This document shows positions 35,988 through 46,581 of a DNA stretch of 64,000 nt, one piece after another. Under the pieces are notes generated by a model that made no database searches, was not told the origin of the DNA, and was given only the letters and a program-made list of their open reading frames with translations. Made by a program: the position numbers and the translations under genes. Every line of letters begins with the position of its first letter. The stretch's first letter is position 1. The stretch comes from Phycicoccus sp. HDW14 (lineage in GTDB: Bacteria; Actinomycetota; Actinomycetes; Actinomycetales; Dermatophilaceae): assembly GCF_011383005.1 (NCBI RefSeq), contig NZ_CP049935.1:620001-684000 (forward strand). The letters are read 5' to 3'.

Positions 35988-36275
35988 ATGGAGGCCCACA
36001 TCCTGTGGCATGTTCGACACGCTCGGAACCTCGATGGCTCGCCCACTGAGCACCGCGACCCTGGCGGCGAGCTGCTCATCGACGACGAGTTCGACGACGT
36101 CAAGCTGATAGGCGTGTACAGCAGCGAGCGGTCCGCCGAGTCGGCGATCGCGAGGGCCAGTCTGCGTGAAGGTTTCCGCGATGAGCCCGAGTGCTTCTAC
36201 TTCGGCACGTACACCGTCGACGAGGACCACTGGACCGACGGCTTCGTGAGCATCCCGGCCGGCCAGGGGGACTGA
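35988..36275 (+). CDS. DUF7336-like small protein
   Basis: 95 residues, acidic. ILWHVRHAR at the start, DDVKLIGVYSSERSAESAIARASLREGFRDEPECF in the middle and DHWTDGFVSI at the end form the pattern of a widespread small family (DUF7336) in which a short strand-helix unit reports W/H..KLIGVYSS..A..AI..GF. Function unknown; often beside immunity-like or accessory genes. Confidence 0.6.
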   Translation: MEAHILWHVRHARNLDGSPTEHRDPGGELLIDDEFDDVKLIGVYSSERSAESAIARASLREGFRDEPECFYFGTYTVDEDHWTDGFVSIPAGQGD

Positions 36276-36321
36276 CCCGTCGGCGGCATTGAGCGTTGGG
36301 CTGCGCGGGAGGAGCCAGCGG

Positions 36322-36357
36322 CCGGAGAAACCGGTGCCATGACCCCGGGTTGTCCGG
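36322..36357. repeat. REP-like palindromic element, copy 1
   Basis: 13-base arms (11 of 13 paired) around the 10-base loop TGCCATGACC. A second copy with the identical loop and perfect arms lies at 57182-57217. Intergenic, after the DUF7336-like gene. Looks like a small dispersed palindromic repeat. Confidence 0.5.
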
Positions 36358-36380
36358 TCCTTCCCGTCCGCGCGCACGAA

Positions 36381-36429
36381 GGGTGGCAGTCGGCTCTCCA
36401 TCTCAGCGGATGACGACCGTCTGCCACCC
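36381..36429. repeat. Inverted repeat GGGTGGCAG/CTGCCACCC
   Basis: Nine-base perfect arms at 36381-36389 and 36421-36429 with a 31-base loop, in the gap before the DUF222 gene. Could be a terminator or operator; the rest of the 330-base gap shows no gene. Confidence 0.35.
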
Positions 36430-36608
36430 CTCGGGCACGCGTCTCAATTCGGCATGAGTGGTCGCTTCACCTTGGTCGCTTCGCCGCGACGGCCGGAACG
36501 TGGGCTCGGTTGTGGCGCACCGGCGGTGACGGCGAGCGACCTCGCTTTGGCCCTCCCTCTGTCGGTGGTCGCCTCTAGGGTGAGCAGTACAGGGGAAAGG
36601 CAGGGGCG

Positions 36609-37985
36609 ATGGGCGCGATCAGGTTGCGGGAGAGGCGAGATGACGCCCTGCCCTCCGCCGTGGTGGCGGGCGTCCGGGCCCAGCTGGCAACCATTGATGT
36701 GAGCGTCATGAGCGACCACGAGCGGGTGGCCCTGGTCGCCGAGCTCGAGCGGCTCAAGGGGGCCGCAGCGGCGTGCCAGGCGAGGGCGACCGACGCGTTG
36801 CGGGAGTCGCGGGAGAGGTCGGCCCCGCAGGACGTGGCTCGTTCGGTGGGGTCCGAGGTCGCCCTGGCCCGGCGGGAGTCCCCGAGCACCGGGGACCGGT
36901 TCGTCGGGCTCTCGCGGGCGCTGGTGCACGAGATGCCGCACCTGCTGGCCGCGCTGACCGACGGGGTGGTCGCCGAGCGTGCCGCGGTCGAGGTCGTGCG
37001 CGAGACGGCGACGCTCAGCCGCGAGCACCGGGGCGAGGTCGACCGGCGGATCGCCGAGGCGCTGCCGGGCCTCTCGGCGCGGATGGCCGGTCGTGCGGCT
37101 GCGCGGGTGGCGGCCGAGCTCGATGCGGCCTCGGTGGTCCGTCGGATGGAGGCCGCCGTGCGGAGCCGGCGGGTGTCGGTGCGGCCGGCCCCGGACGGCA
37201 TGGCGTACCTGACGGTGCTCGGACCGTTGCGGGAGGTCGTCGGTGCCCATGCCGCTCTCCTGCGCAGGGCCAGGAGCGTCGTCGGCGGTCAGTGCGAGGA
37301 CGAGGCCCCTCAGGGGCGCGGGGTCGGGGCCGTCAGCGCTGACACCGCCCTGCGGCTGCTGGCCGGGCTGGTCCACGGGCAGGTGCAGCCGGTCGAGGTC
37401 CAGCTCGTCATGACCGACCGCGCGCTCCTGGGCACCGGCGACCCCCACCGCCCCGTTGACGAGCCGGCCCGCATCCCCGGACACGGATCGGTGCCGGCCC
37501 CGGTCGCCCGGGCCTGGGTCCGCGCAGCCGGACCAGCGTCGGTGTGGCTGCGCCGCCTCTACACCAGCCCCGACGGGCGCGACCTCGTCGCCCTCGACTC
37601 CCGCCGCCGCACCTTCCTCGGCGGCCTGCGCCGGATGCTCGTCCTGCGCGACGACGTGTGCACCACCCCGTACTGCGACGCACCGGTCGTCCACGCCGAC
37701 CACGCCCATCCCTCCCGCGACGGTGGCCCGACCAGTGCGTTCAACGGCAACGGGAAGTGCGCCCGCTGCAACCTCGTCAAGGAGGCGCCGGGCTGGCAGG
37801 TCGTCGTGGAGCGCGCCTCACCCCACGAAACCCTGACGCGCACACCGGCGGGACACGTCTACCGCTCGATTGCTCCGCCACTGCTCGGATGGGGCAGCGA
37901 GACCCATCCGCCCCCAGACCCCCGGCGCATGGACGACTCCGCCCTGGAGTCACGCATCGACTGGTTCCTCGCGGCGGCGTCGTGA
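36609..37985 (+). CDS. DUF222/HNH endonuclease domain protein (13E12-like)
   Basis: 458 residues. The N-terminal DUF222 region (about 30-300, helical, with VARSVGSEVALARRESPSTGDRFV and RAAARVAAELDAASVVRRM) is followed by a C-terminal HNH nuclease: RDDVCTTPYCDAPVVHADHAHPSRDGGPTSAFNGNGKCARCNLVKE, with zinc Cys pairs and catalytic His-Asn-His near 360-385. These are abundant multi-copy actinobacterial proteins (13E12 repeat family), associated with mobile or defence-related DNA but of unproven role. ATG 36609 has GGGAAAGG upstream. Its end overlaps the convergent gene by 36 bases. Confidence 0.85.
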   Translation: MGAIRLRERRDDALPSAVVAGVRAQLATIDVSVMSDHERVALVAELERLKGAAAACQARATDALRESRERSAPQDVARSVGSEVALARRESPSTGDRFVGLSRALVHEMPHLLAALTDGVVAERAAVEVVRETATLSREHRGEVDRRIAEALPGLSARMAGRAAARVAAELDAASVVRRMEAAVRSRRVSVRPAPDGMAYLTVLGPLREVVGAHAALLRRARSVVGGQCEDEAPQGRGVGAVSADTALRLLAGLVHGQVQPVEVQLVMTDRALLGTGDPHRPVDEPARIPGHGSVPAPVARAWVRAAGPASVWLRRLYTSPDGRDLVALDSRRRTFLGGLRRMLVLRDDVCTTPYCDAPVVHADHAHPSRDGGPTSAFNGNGKCARCNLVKEAPGWQVVVERASPHETLTRTPAGHVYRSIAPPLLGWGSETHPPPDPRRMDDSALESRIDWFLAAAS

Positions 37986-38840
37986 ACTGCCGAGCACATC
38001 GAGGAGCCTGCGCCGCAACGCGTTCGAGCGGACGGTGAAGGCCCGCTGCCGCTCGAGGTACTCGGCCTTGCCCTCCGGCGTCTCGATGGGCACCGGGTCG
38101 TACCCGAGCTCGCGCAGGTCGTACGGCGAGGCCTCCATGTCGAGCACCCGGATGTCGCGCGCGAGGTCGAAGGCGTCGGCGGTGAGGTCGCTCGGCACGA
38201 GGGGTGCCAGCTTGAAGGCCCACTTGTAGACATCCATCCCGGCGTGGAGGCAGCCCGGCTGCTCGAGCGCCACCTGGGTGGCCCGGGTGGGCTGGAGCTG
38301 GTTGCGCGGCACGGCGGTCGGGGTGAAGAAGCGGTGCGCGTCGACGTGCGAGCAGCGCACCGTGTGCCGCTCGAGGACGGCGTCGGTGCCCTCGGCGCCG
38401 AGCCGCAGCGGCCATCCGGCGTGGCGCACGTCGTCGGGGTCGAGGCGGTGGACCATCGCCCACTCGTGCAGGCCGAAGCATCCGAGGTGCGGCGGGCGCG
38501 AGAGGGTCGCTGCGAGCAGGCCCGTGACGAAGTCGACCGTCGCGCCCCGGTGGTCGAGGAAGGACTCGACGTCGAGCTCGACCCCGTCGCCGACGCAGCG
38601 GTGATGGCGCCAGCCCGCCCGCTCGGTGCCCGCGGCTCCCTCGAGCAGCACACCCGGTCCCGGGTGCCACCGGCGCAGCCGGGCGGGGGAGTGGTTGTAG
38701 TAGCGGAAGAGGAAGTCCTCGACGGGGTGGCTGCGGCCGTCGCCGCCGCGCTCGCGGTGGGCGGCCGTCGCGGCGTCGACCCGGGCGGCGTGGGCGGCCT
38801 CGAGAGCGGTCCACGCCTCACGGGTCAGCACGGTGCGCAC
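37950..38840 (-). CDS. Conserved actinobacterial protein often named 3-methyladenine DNA glycosylase
   Basis: 296 residues. Features: EDFLFRYYNHSPARLRRWHPGPG near 40, HHRCVGDGVELDVESFLDHR, CFGLHEWAMVHR near 120 and PGCLHAGMDVYKWAFKLAPLVPSDLTADAFDLARDIRVLDMEASPYDL. These are conserved in a family that databases label 3-methyladenine DNA glycosylase, without a clear relation to Tag, AlkA or Mpg. Treat the enzymatic name as weak. GTG/ATG 38840 by homology-like start MRTVLTREAW. Confidence 0.5.
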   Translation of the reverse strand: MRTVLTREAWTALEAAHAARVDAATAAHRERGGDGRSHPVEDFLFRYYNHSPARLRRWHPGPGVLLEGAAGTERAGWRHHRCVGDGVELDVESFLDHRGATVDFVTGLLAATLSRPPHLGCFGLHEWAMVHRLDPDDVRHAGWPLRLGAEGTDAVLERHTVRCSHVDAHRFFTPTAVPRNQLQPTRATQVALEQPGCLHAGMDVYKWAFKLAPLVPSDLTADAFDLARDIRVLDMEASPYDLRELGYDPVPIETPEGKAEYLERQRAFTVRSNALRRRLLDVLGSSRRRREEPVDA

Positions 38841-38966
38841 CGCGCCACGGTACCGGCGGGCACACCGGGGACCGCCCGCGCGTTGGCCCGGGAGAGGATG
38901 GTGGCCTCGGCCCGCCCGTCCGTCGATGTCCGTCCCGCCCGACCAGTCACACCCGGAGGTCCGCCC

Positions 38967-39918
38967 GTGCGCCGCACGCCCGCCGTCGCCGCCCTCGCGG
39001 TCGTGCTCGCCCTCACCGCCTGCGGCGGGGCTCGGACGACCCGTCGACCGGGGCCGCGAGCCCGTCGTCCGCGGCGCCCAGCCCGTCCGCGTCGCCCACC
39101 CCGTCGGAGTCGGCCTCGGCGTCGGGTGAGGGCTCGCGTCCGGTGCCGACGACGGTGCCCGACGGTCCGCTCTACGTCGCCCTCGGCGACTCGCTGGCCG
39201 CCGGCTACCAGCCCGGCGGTGCCGAGCTGCGTGACAGTGCCTACCCCGCGCTGGCCGCGGCCCGGCTCGGCTCGGGCGGCGACGCGCTCGGTGTCGCCAA
39301 CCTCGCCTGCAGTGGCGAGACGACCGGCACGTTCCTCGCGGGCGGCAAGTGCACCTACCCGGAGAAGACCCAGGTCGCCGAGGCCGAGAAGCTGCTGCGC
39401 GAGCGGCGTGCCGACGTGCGGCTGGTGACCGTCGACATCGGCGGCAACGACCTGCTGCGGTGTGCCGCCCGCCTGCGGGTCGACGCGAAGTGCGCCGCCA
39501 CCGGGCTCGGCACGGTCGACGACAACCTCCCGAAGATCCTGTCCCGGCTGCGTGCCGCGGCCGGGCCCGACGTGCCGGTGCTGGTCCTCGGCTACTACAA
39601 CCCGTGGCTCGCGGCGAAGTACCTCGGCGCCGGGCAGGCCCAGCTGAAGGTCGCGACCAAGGCGTTCACCGACCTCGACGCGGCGATCTCCGGCGCGGTG
39701 AAGGGGTCGGGGCCCGGTTCGTCTCGCTCGACAAGGCCTTCGCGCTCGACGACGACACCCCGACGACCTTCAACGGCCGCGAGGTGCCGAAGAACGTCGC
39801 CCAGGTCTGCTCGCTCACCTACATCTGCACCGCGTTCGACATCCACCTCACCGACGAGGGGGCGGCCGTCGTCGGTCGGGTCCTGGCCGACGCGGCGAGC
39901 AGGGCCGGCGTGCGCTGA
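38967..39918 (+). CDS. SGNH/GDSL hydrolase lipoprotein (frame broken at 39027-39030 and 39709-39712)
   Basis: About 317 residues after repair. Signal peptide with lipobox LTAC near residue 17, a Ser/Pro-rich linker, then block I LYVALGDSLAAGYQP with nucleophile Ser, the block III motif VDIGGNDLL and a C-terminal DIHLTDEG with catalytic Asp/His. The frame shifts at two four-G runs; adding a G to each restores TACGGGSDDPSTG and KGSGARFVSLDKAF. GTG 38967 has CCGGAGG upstream. Probably a membrane-bound esterase or lipase outside the cell. Confidence 0.8.
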
Positions 39919-40006
39919 CCCCGCCGGACCCGCGGACCCCTCGAGCGACGGGGCCCGTCGTCGTGGCCTCCTCACGCCCCGGGCCCCCCGGCCCTACGCT
40001 GGCGCC

Positions 40007-40519
40007 GTGAGCTTCCCCGAGAACGTGCTCGCGCAGGACGAGAAGGTCGTGCGCCACCTCCACCCGCACTGGTTCACCGTGCTGCTGCCGACGGTGGTCG
40101 GTGTCGTCGTCGTGGCCGCCGCGGTCATCGCCCTGCTCGTGCTTCCGGACGGGTCGGTCGGCACCGTCCTGCTCTGGGTCGTGCTCGGCGCGGCGGTGCT
40201 CGTGCTGCTGCTCTTCGTGCTCGTGCCGTACGTGCGCTGGCGGGCCACCCACTACGTCATCACGACGCACCGCGTGATGGTGCGCCGCGGCGTCCTCACG
40301 AAGTCCGGCAAGGACATCACCCTCGCCAAGATCACCGACGTCAGCTTCCGCCAGACCCTGCTCGACCGGGTCATCGGCGCGGGGTCGCTGCACATCGAGT
40401 CCGCCGGGGACAGCCCCGACGAGGACCTCGTCAACGTGCCCGACAGCGACGACGTGCAGCAGCTCATCAACCGGCTCGTCGACGAGGACTCCCGCGGCCG
40501 TCGCGGCGAGGGCGGCTGA
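40007..40519 (+). CDS. Bacterial PH-domain membrane protein
   Basis: 170 residues. Two hydrophobic helices at about 24-46 and 52-75, then a bacterial PH domain (RWRATHYVITTHRVMVRRGVLTKSGKDITLAKITDVSFRQTLLDRVIGAGSLHIESAG). Such YdbT/YdbS-like proteins occur at the membrane; function unknown. GTG 40007 follows a -10 TACGCT (39995-40000) by six bases. Confidence 0.8.
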   Translation: MSFPENVLAQDEKVVRHLHPHWFTVLLPTVVGVVVVAAAVIALLVLPDGSVGTVLLWVVLGAAVLVLLLFVLVPYVRWRATHYVITTHRVMVRRGVLTKSGKDITLAKITDVSFRQTLLDRVIGAGSLHIESAGDSPDEDLVNVPDSDDVQQLINRLVDEDSRGRRGEGG

Positions 40520-40553
40520 GCGCACGTCCGGACCGGGGCACTAGCCTCGGACC

Positions 40554-41324
40554 ATGCGCATCGCGAGGTTCACCACCGGGGACGACCCCGTGTACGGGCT
40601 GGTCGACGGGGCCGGCGAGAAGATCGCCGAGGTCACCGGCGACCCGCTCTACCAGCGGATCGAGCTGACCGGGGCGACCCACCTCGTCGAGGACGTGCGG
40701 CTGCTCGCGCCGGTCATCCCGCGCAGCAAGGTCATCGGCATCGGTCGCAACTACGCCGACCACGCCGCCGAGATGGGCACCGAGGTCCCGGCCGAGCCGC
40801 TGATGTTCCTCGTGCCGAACACCGCCGTCATCGGGCCCGGTGACCCCGTGGTCTACCCGCCGCAGTCCTCCGAGGTGCACTACGAGGGCGAGCTGGCCGT
40901 CGTCATCGGCCGGGTCTGCAAGGACGTCGAGCCCGAGGACGCCGCCGCCGTCGTCTTCGGCTACACCGTCGCCAACGACGTCACCGCCCGCGACCTCCAG
41001 CGCTCGGACGGCCAGTGGGCCCGGGCCAAGGGCTTCGACACCTTCTGCCCGCTCGGGCCGTGGATCGAGACCGACCTCGACGTCTCGGGCCTCTCGCTCG
41101 TCACCCGCCTCGACGGCGAGGTCGTGCAGGACGGCACGACGGCCGACATGGTGCACGGCGTCGGCGCGCTCGTGTCGTTCGCGTCGAAGGCCTTCACCCT
41201 GCTGCCGGGCGACGTCATCCTCACCGGCACGCCGGCCGGGGTCGGCCCGATGGTCGCGGGGCAGCGGGTCGAGGTCGAGGTCGAGGGCATCGGCACGCTG
41301 ACCAACCCCGTCGTCGCGCCCTGA
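40554..41324 (+). CDS. Fumarylacetoacetate hydrolase family protein
   Basis: 256 residues. Metal-binding core: NYADHAAEMG near 64, SSEVHYEGELAVVIG near 105 with the two Glu ligands, and YTVANDVTARDLQ near 140 with the Asp. This fits the FAHD1-like group of acylpyruvases, oxaloacetate decarboxylases and related hydratases. ATG 40554 follows a -10 TAGCCT (40542-40547) by six bases. In Actinomycetota it commonly lies upstream of gltX, as here with several genes between. Exact substrate open. Confidence 0.85.
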   Translation: MRIARFTTGDDPVYGLVDGAGEKIAEVTGDPLYQRIELTGATHLVEDVRLLAPVIPRSKVIGIGRNYADHAAEMGTEVPAEPLMFLVPNTAVIGPGDPVVYPPQSSEVHYEGELAVVIGRVCKDVEPEDAAAVVFGYTVANDVTARDLQRSDGQWARAKGFDTFCPLGPWIETDLDVSGLSLVTRLDGEVVQDGTTADMVHGVGALVSFASKAFTLLPGDVILTGTPAGVGPMVAGQRVEVEVEGIGTLTNPVVAP

Positions 41325-41349
41325 CCGGGCTCGGGCACCGCCCCGACGA

Positions 41350-41808
41350 CTACAGCCAGCGTCGGACGCGGGCGCGGTAGGACTCGTACTCCTGGCCGAA
41401 GACGGTGGTCAGGTACCGCTCCTCGGGCAGGTTCGCGCCCCACAGCAGCGCGGCGACGCCGACGGGCACGAGCAGCAGCGCCCACGTCGACCCCGCGAGC
41501 AGGGCCAGGGCGGCGTCCAGCGCGACGAGACCGACGTAGAGGGGGTTGCGGCTCACCCGGAAGGGGCCGGAGTCGAGGATGGTCGTCGTGGCGCCGCCGG
41601 GCAGCAGGGCCGTGCGGTGCCGACCCATGAGCAGCAGGGCCCAGCCGTTCCACACGGCGAACGCGACGAGGAGGACCGTGCCGACGAGGCGGCTCGGTCC
41701 GGGCGCGAGCTCGAACGGGTCGCCGGGTGTGGCCGAGAGGACGACGCCGAGGAGCAGCGGCACCCCGAGCGCGACGGGGGGCCAGATGCGGTAGGCCGGG
41801 GCGTCCAT
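41350..41808 (-). CDS. Isoprenylcysteine carboxyl methyltransferase-like membrane protein
   Basis: 152 residues with four helices. GPFRVSRNPLYVGLVALDAALAL near 80 and the end NLPEERYLTTVFGQEYESYRARVRRWL are the signature of the ICMT/PEMT-like family of small membrane methyltransferases (R.xRxPxY..., E...FG.eY..Y...V.R.). ATG 41808 chosen. Substrate unknown; bacteria lack prenylated CAAX proteins, so a lipid or other target is likely. Confidence 0.8.
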   Translation of the reverse strand: MDAPAYRIWPPVALGVPLLLGVVLSATPGDPFELAPGPSRLVGTVLLVAFAVWNGWALLLMGRHRTALLPGGATTTILDSGPFRVSRNPLYVGLVALDAALALLAGSTWALLLVPVGVAALLWGANLPEERYLTTVFGQEYESYRARVRRWL

Positions 41809-41885
41809 CCGGCCATGGTCCGCTGTCTGCCGCTCGGGGACAAGGCGTCCGGCGTCGGTCCCGTCGGCGGGCAGGCAAGCGTCCT

Positions 41886-42611
41886 TCAGCGGGTGGCGAG
41901 CAGCCGGAACTCGGTGCCGTCGACGTCCGCGACGCGCCACGACCCGTCCGCCTCCGGGCCCTCCGTCAGCCGACGGGCACCCAGGCCCTCGAGCCGCTCG
42001 ACCTCGGCCACGGCGTCCGCCCCGGACCCGTCGACGGCCACGTCGAAGCGCAGCCTGTCGCGGCCGGTCGTCGGCATGAGGGGCGGGCCGCCCCACGCGA
42101 TCTTGGGACCACCCGTCGGTGACCGGACGGCGGTCTCCTCGCCCTCGTCCCACACCAGCGGCCAGCCGAGCGCCTCGGCCCAGAAGACCCCGACGGCGTG
42201 CGTCCCGTCGCAGGCGAGGTCGCCGAAGAACCCGCACTCCGCGAGGAAGGAGTTGCCGGCCGCGAGGACGCACAGCTCGTTGCCCTCGGGGTCGGCGAGC
42301 ACGACGTGGGTCTCCTCGGGCCGCTGGCCGACGTCGACGTGACGGCCCCCGAGCCCGAGCACCCGGGCCACCGTGTCCGCCTGGTGCTCGGGCGTCTCGC
42401 TGGTCACCTCGACGTGCACCCGGTTCTGCGTCGACTTGGGGATGTCGTTGTGCAGGAACCGCATCCGGAACGGTGTGTCGTCGGTCGGCTCGAGGGCGGC
42501 GTCGGCGTGCGGGTCGTCGACGGCGTCCCACCCGAGCAGCCCGCCCCAGAACCGCGCCAGCCCGGCGGGGTCCTGCGCGTCGACGGTCAGGGCGTCGAGT
42601 CGGACGGCCAC
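41886..42611 (-). CDS. VOC-family protein, two glyoxalase-like domains
   Basis: 241 residues in two similar halves: LDALTVDAQDPAGLARFWGGLLGW at the start, HVEVTSETPEHQADTVARVLGLGGR, ADPEGNELCVL near 110, then a second unit with GVFWAEALGWPLVWDEGEETAV, RLRFDVAVDGS and ADVDGTEFRLL. The pattern belongs to the glyoxalase-like superfamily proteins common in actinobacteria; no metal or substrate can be fixed. GTG 42611 is the start. Confidence 0.8.
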   Translation of the reverse strand: MAVRLDALTVDAQDPAGLARFWGGLLGWDAVDDPHADAALEPTDDTPFRMRFLHNDIPKSTQNRVHVEVTSETPEHQADTVARVLGLGGRHVDVGQRPEETHVVLADPEGNELCVLAAGNSFLAECGFFGDLACDGTHAVGVFWAEALGWPLVWDEGEETAVRSPTGGPKIAWGGPPLMPTTGRDRLRFDVAVDGSGADAVAEVERLEGLGARRLTEGPEADGSWRVADVDGTEFRLLATR

Positions 42612-42779
42612 GTCATCACTCCCGTCGGGGAGGGCCTCGGCGCCCCCGTCGACACGCTAGGCAGCGACCCCGGCCAGGGCAACAGGGTTTCGGTCGGCAC
42701 CCCTCGGCGTTTGCGCCGGCTCGCCACCGGGCAGGTCGAGGTCGACCGCGCGCGCCCGCGCGCAGAGGATGGAGCAGCG

Positions 42780-43073
42780 ATGTCCGACACCGAACCCACC
42801 GCCGGCGAGCCCACCGCGGGCGAGACCACCGCGGGCGAGGCCGACGAGGCGGCGACCGAGGCCGCACAGAACGTCGTCGACGAGGTCACGACCTGGGAGT
42901 ACAGCGCCGAGAAGGAGACCATCGAGGAGCAGCTGGACGACGGCCTCGACGAGGCCGGCGTGCAGGTCGGCGACGCCGAGCGCGACCGGCTCGTCGACGA
43001 GATCGACGACGTCAAGGGTCACGAGGGCGAGGGGTCGCCGCGCGTGCACGAGGCGCGGCCCGACGACGCCTGA
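42780..43073 (+). CDS. Small acidic hypothetical protein
   Basis: 97 residues, strongly acidic. Begins with Glu/Thr/Gly repeats (TAGEPTAGETTAGEADE) followed by a helical part, NVVDEVTTWEYSAEKETIEEQLDDGLDEAGVQVGDAERDRLVDEIDDV. ATG 42780 has GGAG seven bases up. Not recognised; the WEYSAEKETIEEQLDDGLDEAGV core looks conserved rather than random. Confidence 0.6.
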   Translation: MSDTEPTAGEPTAGETTAGEADEAATEAAQNVVDEVTTWEYSAEKETIEEQLDDGLDEAGVQVGDAERDRLVDEIDDVKGHEGEGSPRVHEARPDDA

Positions 43074-43098
43074 CGGCGACTCCGGCGGTCGTCGGCGC

Positions 43099-43785
43099 TC
43101 AACCGTCGAGGTCGGGGGTGCGACGCAGCCACCACTCGCCGACGGCCACGTGCGTCCCGAGCCCGAGCCAGAAGGCGATGCCGAAGGTGCTGCGCGCCGG
43201 CATCGTCTCGTCGCCCATCCCGAGCAGGCCGAGCTGGATGCCGGTGAAGAGCCCCACCCAGAGCCGGATCGTCGCGATGCCGAGGCCCACCGCGTAGGCG
43301 CGCACCATCCACCGGCGGTGCTCGGCGACCCGGCCGGCGCGGATCGCGACGAACGCCCGGACGAGCGCGACGAGGAACCAGGAGCAGAAGACGGCGGTGG
43401 CGGAGGACTCGGCGCTACCGCCCCACGCGACGACGAAGCCGAGGACGACCGCGAGGACGCCCGTGACCAAGGCACACCCGAGCAGCACCCGGCCGAGCCC
43501 TCGGTGCAGCGTGTAGTGCCGGGTTCGGAACCGCAGCGACAGCTGGAGCGGGGCACCGAGCAGGTACACGACGCCGGGCACCATGTGCCCGTAGGCGAGC
43601 CAGGGGTGGGCGACGTACTTCTCGGCCAGGTCGTCGTCGGGCACGGAGCCGTCGAGGATGTGCGGCCAGTCGGTGGCGATGCGTCGCGCGACGAAGACGA
43701 GCACGATCGTCGTCAGCACCGCGATGGCGACGCCCATCCTCCGGCCCCGTACTCGCCCGGCCGCGTCCCCCGCCGTCTGAACCAT
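43099..43785 (-). CDS. DUF2306 membrane protein
   Basis: 228 residues, six to seven helices. Core: [43 protein letters not shown], then [32 protein letters not shown]. The H..P...LGP.Q and LHR..G and HR.WM.R.yA motifs are those of DUF2306 proteins, possible heme- or electron-transfer-linked membrane proteins of unknown function. ATG 43785; a later ATG at 43737 is also possible. Confidence 0.75.
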   Translation of the reverse strand: MVQTAGDAAGRVRGRRMGVAIAVLTTIVLVFVARRIATDWPHILDGSVPDDDLAEKYVAHPWLAYGHMVPGVVYLLGAPLQLSLRFRTRHYTLHRGLGRVLLGCALVTGVLAVVLGFVVAWGGSAESSATAVFCSWFLVALVRAFVAIRAGRVAEHRRWMVRAYAVGLGIATIRLWVGLFTGIQLGLLGMGDETMPARSTFGIAFWLGLGTHVAVGEWWLRRTPDLDG

Positions 43786-43886
43786 CAGGTCAGTCTCGCA
43801 AAGAGCAGGCGACGACGACCGGCCCGGCGCCGGACGGACCCGGCGGCCACGACCGCCGGGACGCCCGGCACTACGCTGGTCCGACC

Positions 43887-45435
<1,549 letters not shown>

Positions 45436-45439
<4 letters not shown>

Positions 45440-46215
45440 CGGCGGACGCGCTCGGCCTCGGTGTGGAGGCCGTCCTCCTCGACGCCGACGACACCCTCTA
45501 CGACACCCGCTCGGCGATGCACACCGCCGGCGCCGCGGCGGCCGCCGCGCTCTGGCCGGACGCCGACCCCGACCGGCTCGCCGTGGCCGGGGTGCGCTTC
45601 CGTGACGACCCCGAGGGCCACTTCTCGGCCTACACGCGGGGCGAGATCGAGTTCGACGAGATGCGCCGGGCCCGGCTCGCCGAGCTCGCGGCCTGGCTCG
45701 ACCAGCCCGCCGACGGCGACTGGTGGGACGACTTCGAGGACCGCTACGAGCCGACCTTCCTCGCCTCGATGACCGCCTTCGACGACGTGCGGCCCGCGGT
45801 CGCGGCGCTGCGGGCCGCCGGGCTGGCGGTCGGCGTCCTCACGAACTCCTCGGGCGAGTACACGCGGGCCAAGCTCGCCGCCGCCCGGCTCGACGACCTC
45901 TTCGACGTCGTCTGCAGCCGCGACACCCTGGGCTTCGGCAAGCCCGACGCCCGGGCCTTCCACGAGGCCTGCCGCCGGCTGGGGTCCGAGCCCGCCCTGA
46001 CGCTGTACGTCGGGGACGAGGTGGCGACCGACCCGCTCGGTGCCGCCGACGCCGGGCTGTCGGCCGCCTGGCTGGTGCGCGACGGCCTCCCGGACGAGCG
46101 CTCGCTGCGCCTCGTCGAGGCCCGCAAGATCCCCGTCGTCGGCTCGCTGACCGACGTGCTCGCCCTCGCGGGACCGGACACCGTGCGATTTGGGCCGGGG
46201 GAGCGGGGCCGGTAG
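45436..46215 (+). CDS. HAD-family hydrolase
   Basis: 259 residues. Motif [12 protein letters not shown] near 14 (nucleophile DxD), motif II VLTNSSG near 138, motif III Lys in [10 protein letters not shown] near 173, motif [19 protein letters not shown] near 195. A small helical cap lies between motif I and II. Probably a phosphatase of a small metabolite. GTG 45436 overlaps the gltX stop as GTGA. Confidence 0.85.
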
Positions 46216-46274
46216 CATCACGTCTCGGTTCGCCGCTCGACGGCCCCTCGCGGGACATCGGTCGGCATACCCCA

Positions 46275-46349
46275 TGGGGTATGGTGTAATTGGCAACACT
46301 GGTGATTCTGGTTCATCCGTTCTAGGTTCGAGTCCTGGTACCCCAGCCA
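46275..46349 (+). tRNA. tRNA-Gln (anticodon CTG)
   Basis: Cloverleaf with acceptor TGGGGTA/TACCCCA, anticodon stem GGTGA/TCATC with loop TTCTGGT (CTG at 46308-46310), T-loop GGTTCGAGTCC and discriminator G followed by an encoded CCA (46347-46349). Confidence 0.93.
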
Positions 46350-46377
46350 TCGCCCCCGGGTCCGCCCGGGGCGATTT
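46349..46377 (+). terminator. Terminator after tRNA-Gln
   Basis: Eight-bp stem ATCGCCCC/GGGGCGAT (46349-46356 with 46368-46375), inner GGG/CCC pairing and a TTT tail. Confidence 0.6.
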
Positions 46378-46453
46378 CGGAGAAAGCCCTCCCGTTCGGT
46401 AAGGTTCTCTCCCGTTGCCCGAGCCGCCGCTGCGCGGTCCGGACAGCCGCCAC

Positions 46454-46526
46454 GGCCCCGTTGTGTAGTGGCCTAGCACGCCGCCCTCTCAAGGCGGTAG
46501 CGCGGGTTCGAATCCCGTCGGGGCTA
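46454..46526 (+). tRNA. tRNA-Glu (anticodon CTC)
   Basis: Acceptor GGCCCCG/CGGGGCT with a G-U closing pair, D arm TGTAGTGGCCTAGCA, anticodon stem CCGCC/GGCGG with loop CTCTCAA (CTC at 46488-46490), T arm GGGTTCGAATCCC. CCA is not encoded. Confidence 0.92.
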
Positions 46527-46533
46527 CATCGGT

Positions 46534-46565
46534 CGAAGGCCCGGTCCACCAGGACCGGGCCTTCG
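46534..46565 (+). terminator. Terminator after tRNA-Glu
   Basis: Perfect 14-bp stem (46534-46547 with 46552-46565) around a four-base loop. No T-run. It also ends the convergent MerR gene's transcript. Confidence 0.7.
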
Positions 46566-46581
46566 TCGTGTCCGGTGCGCG

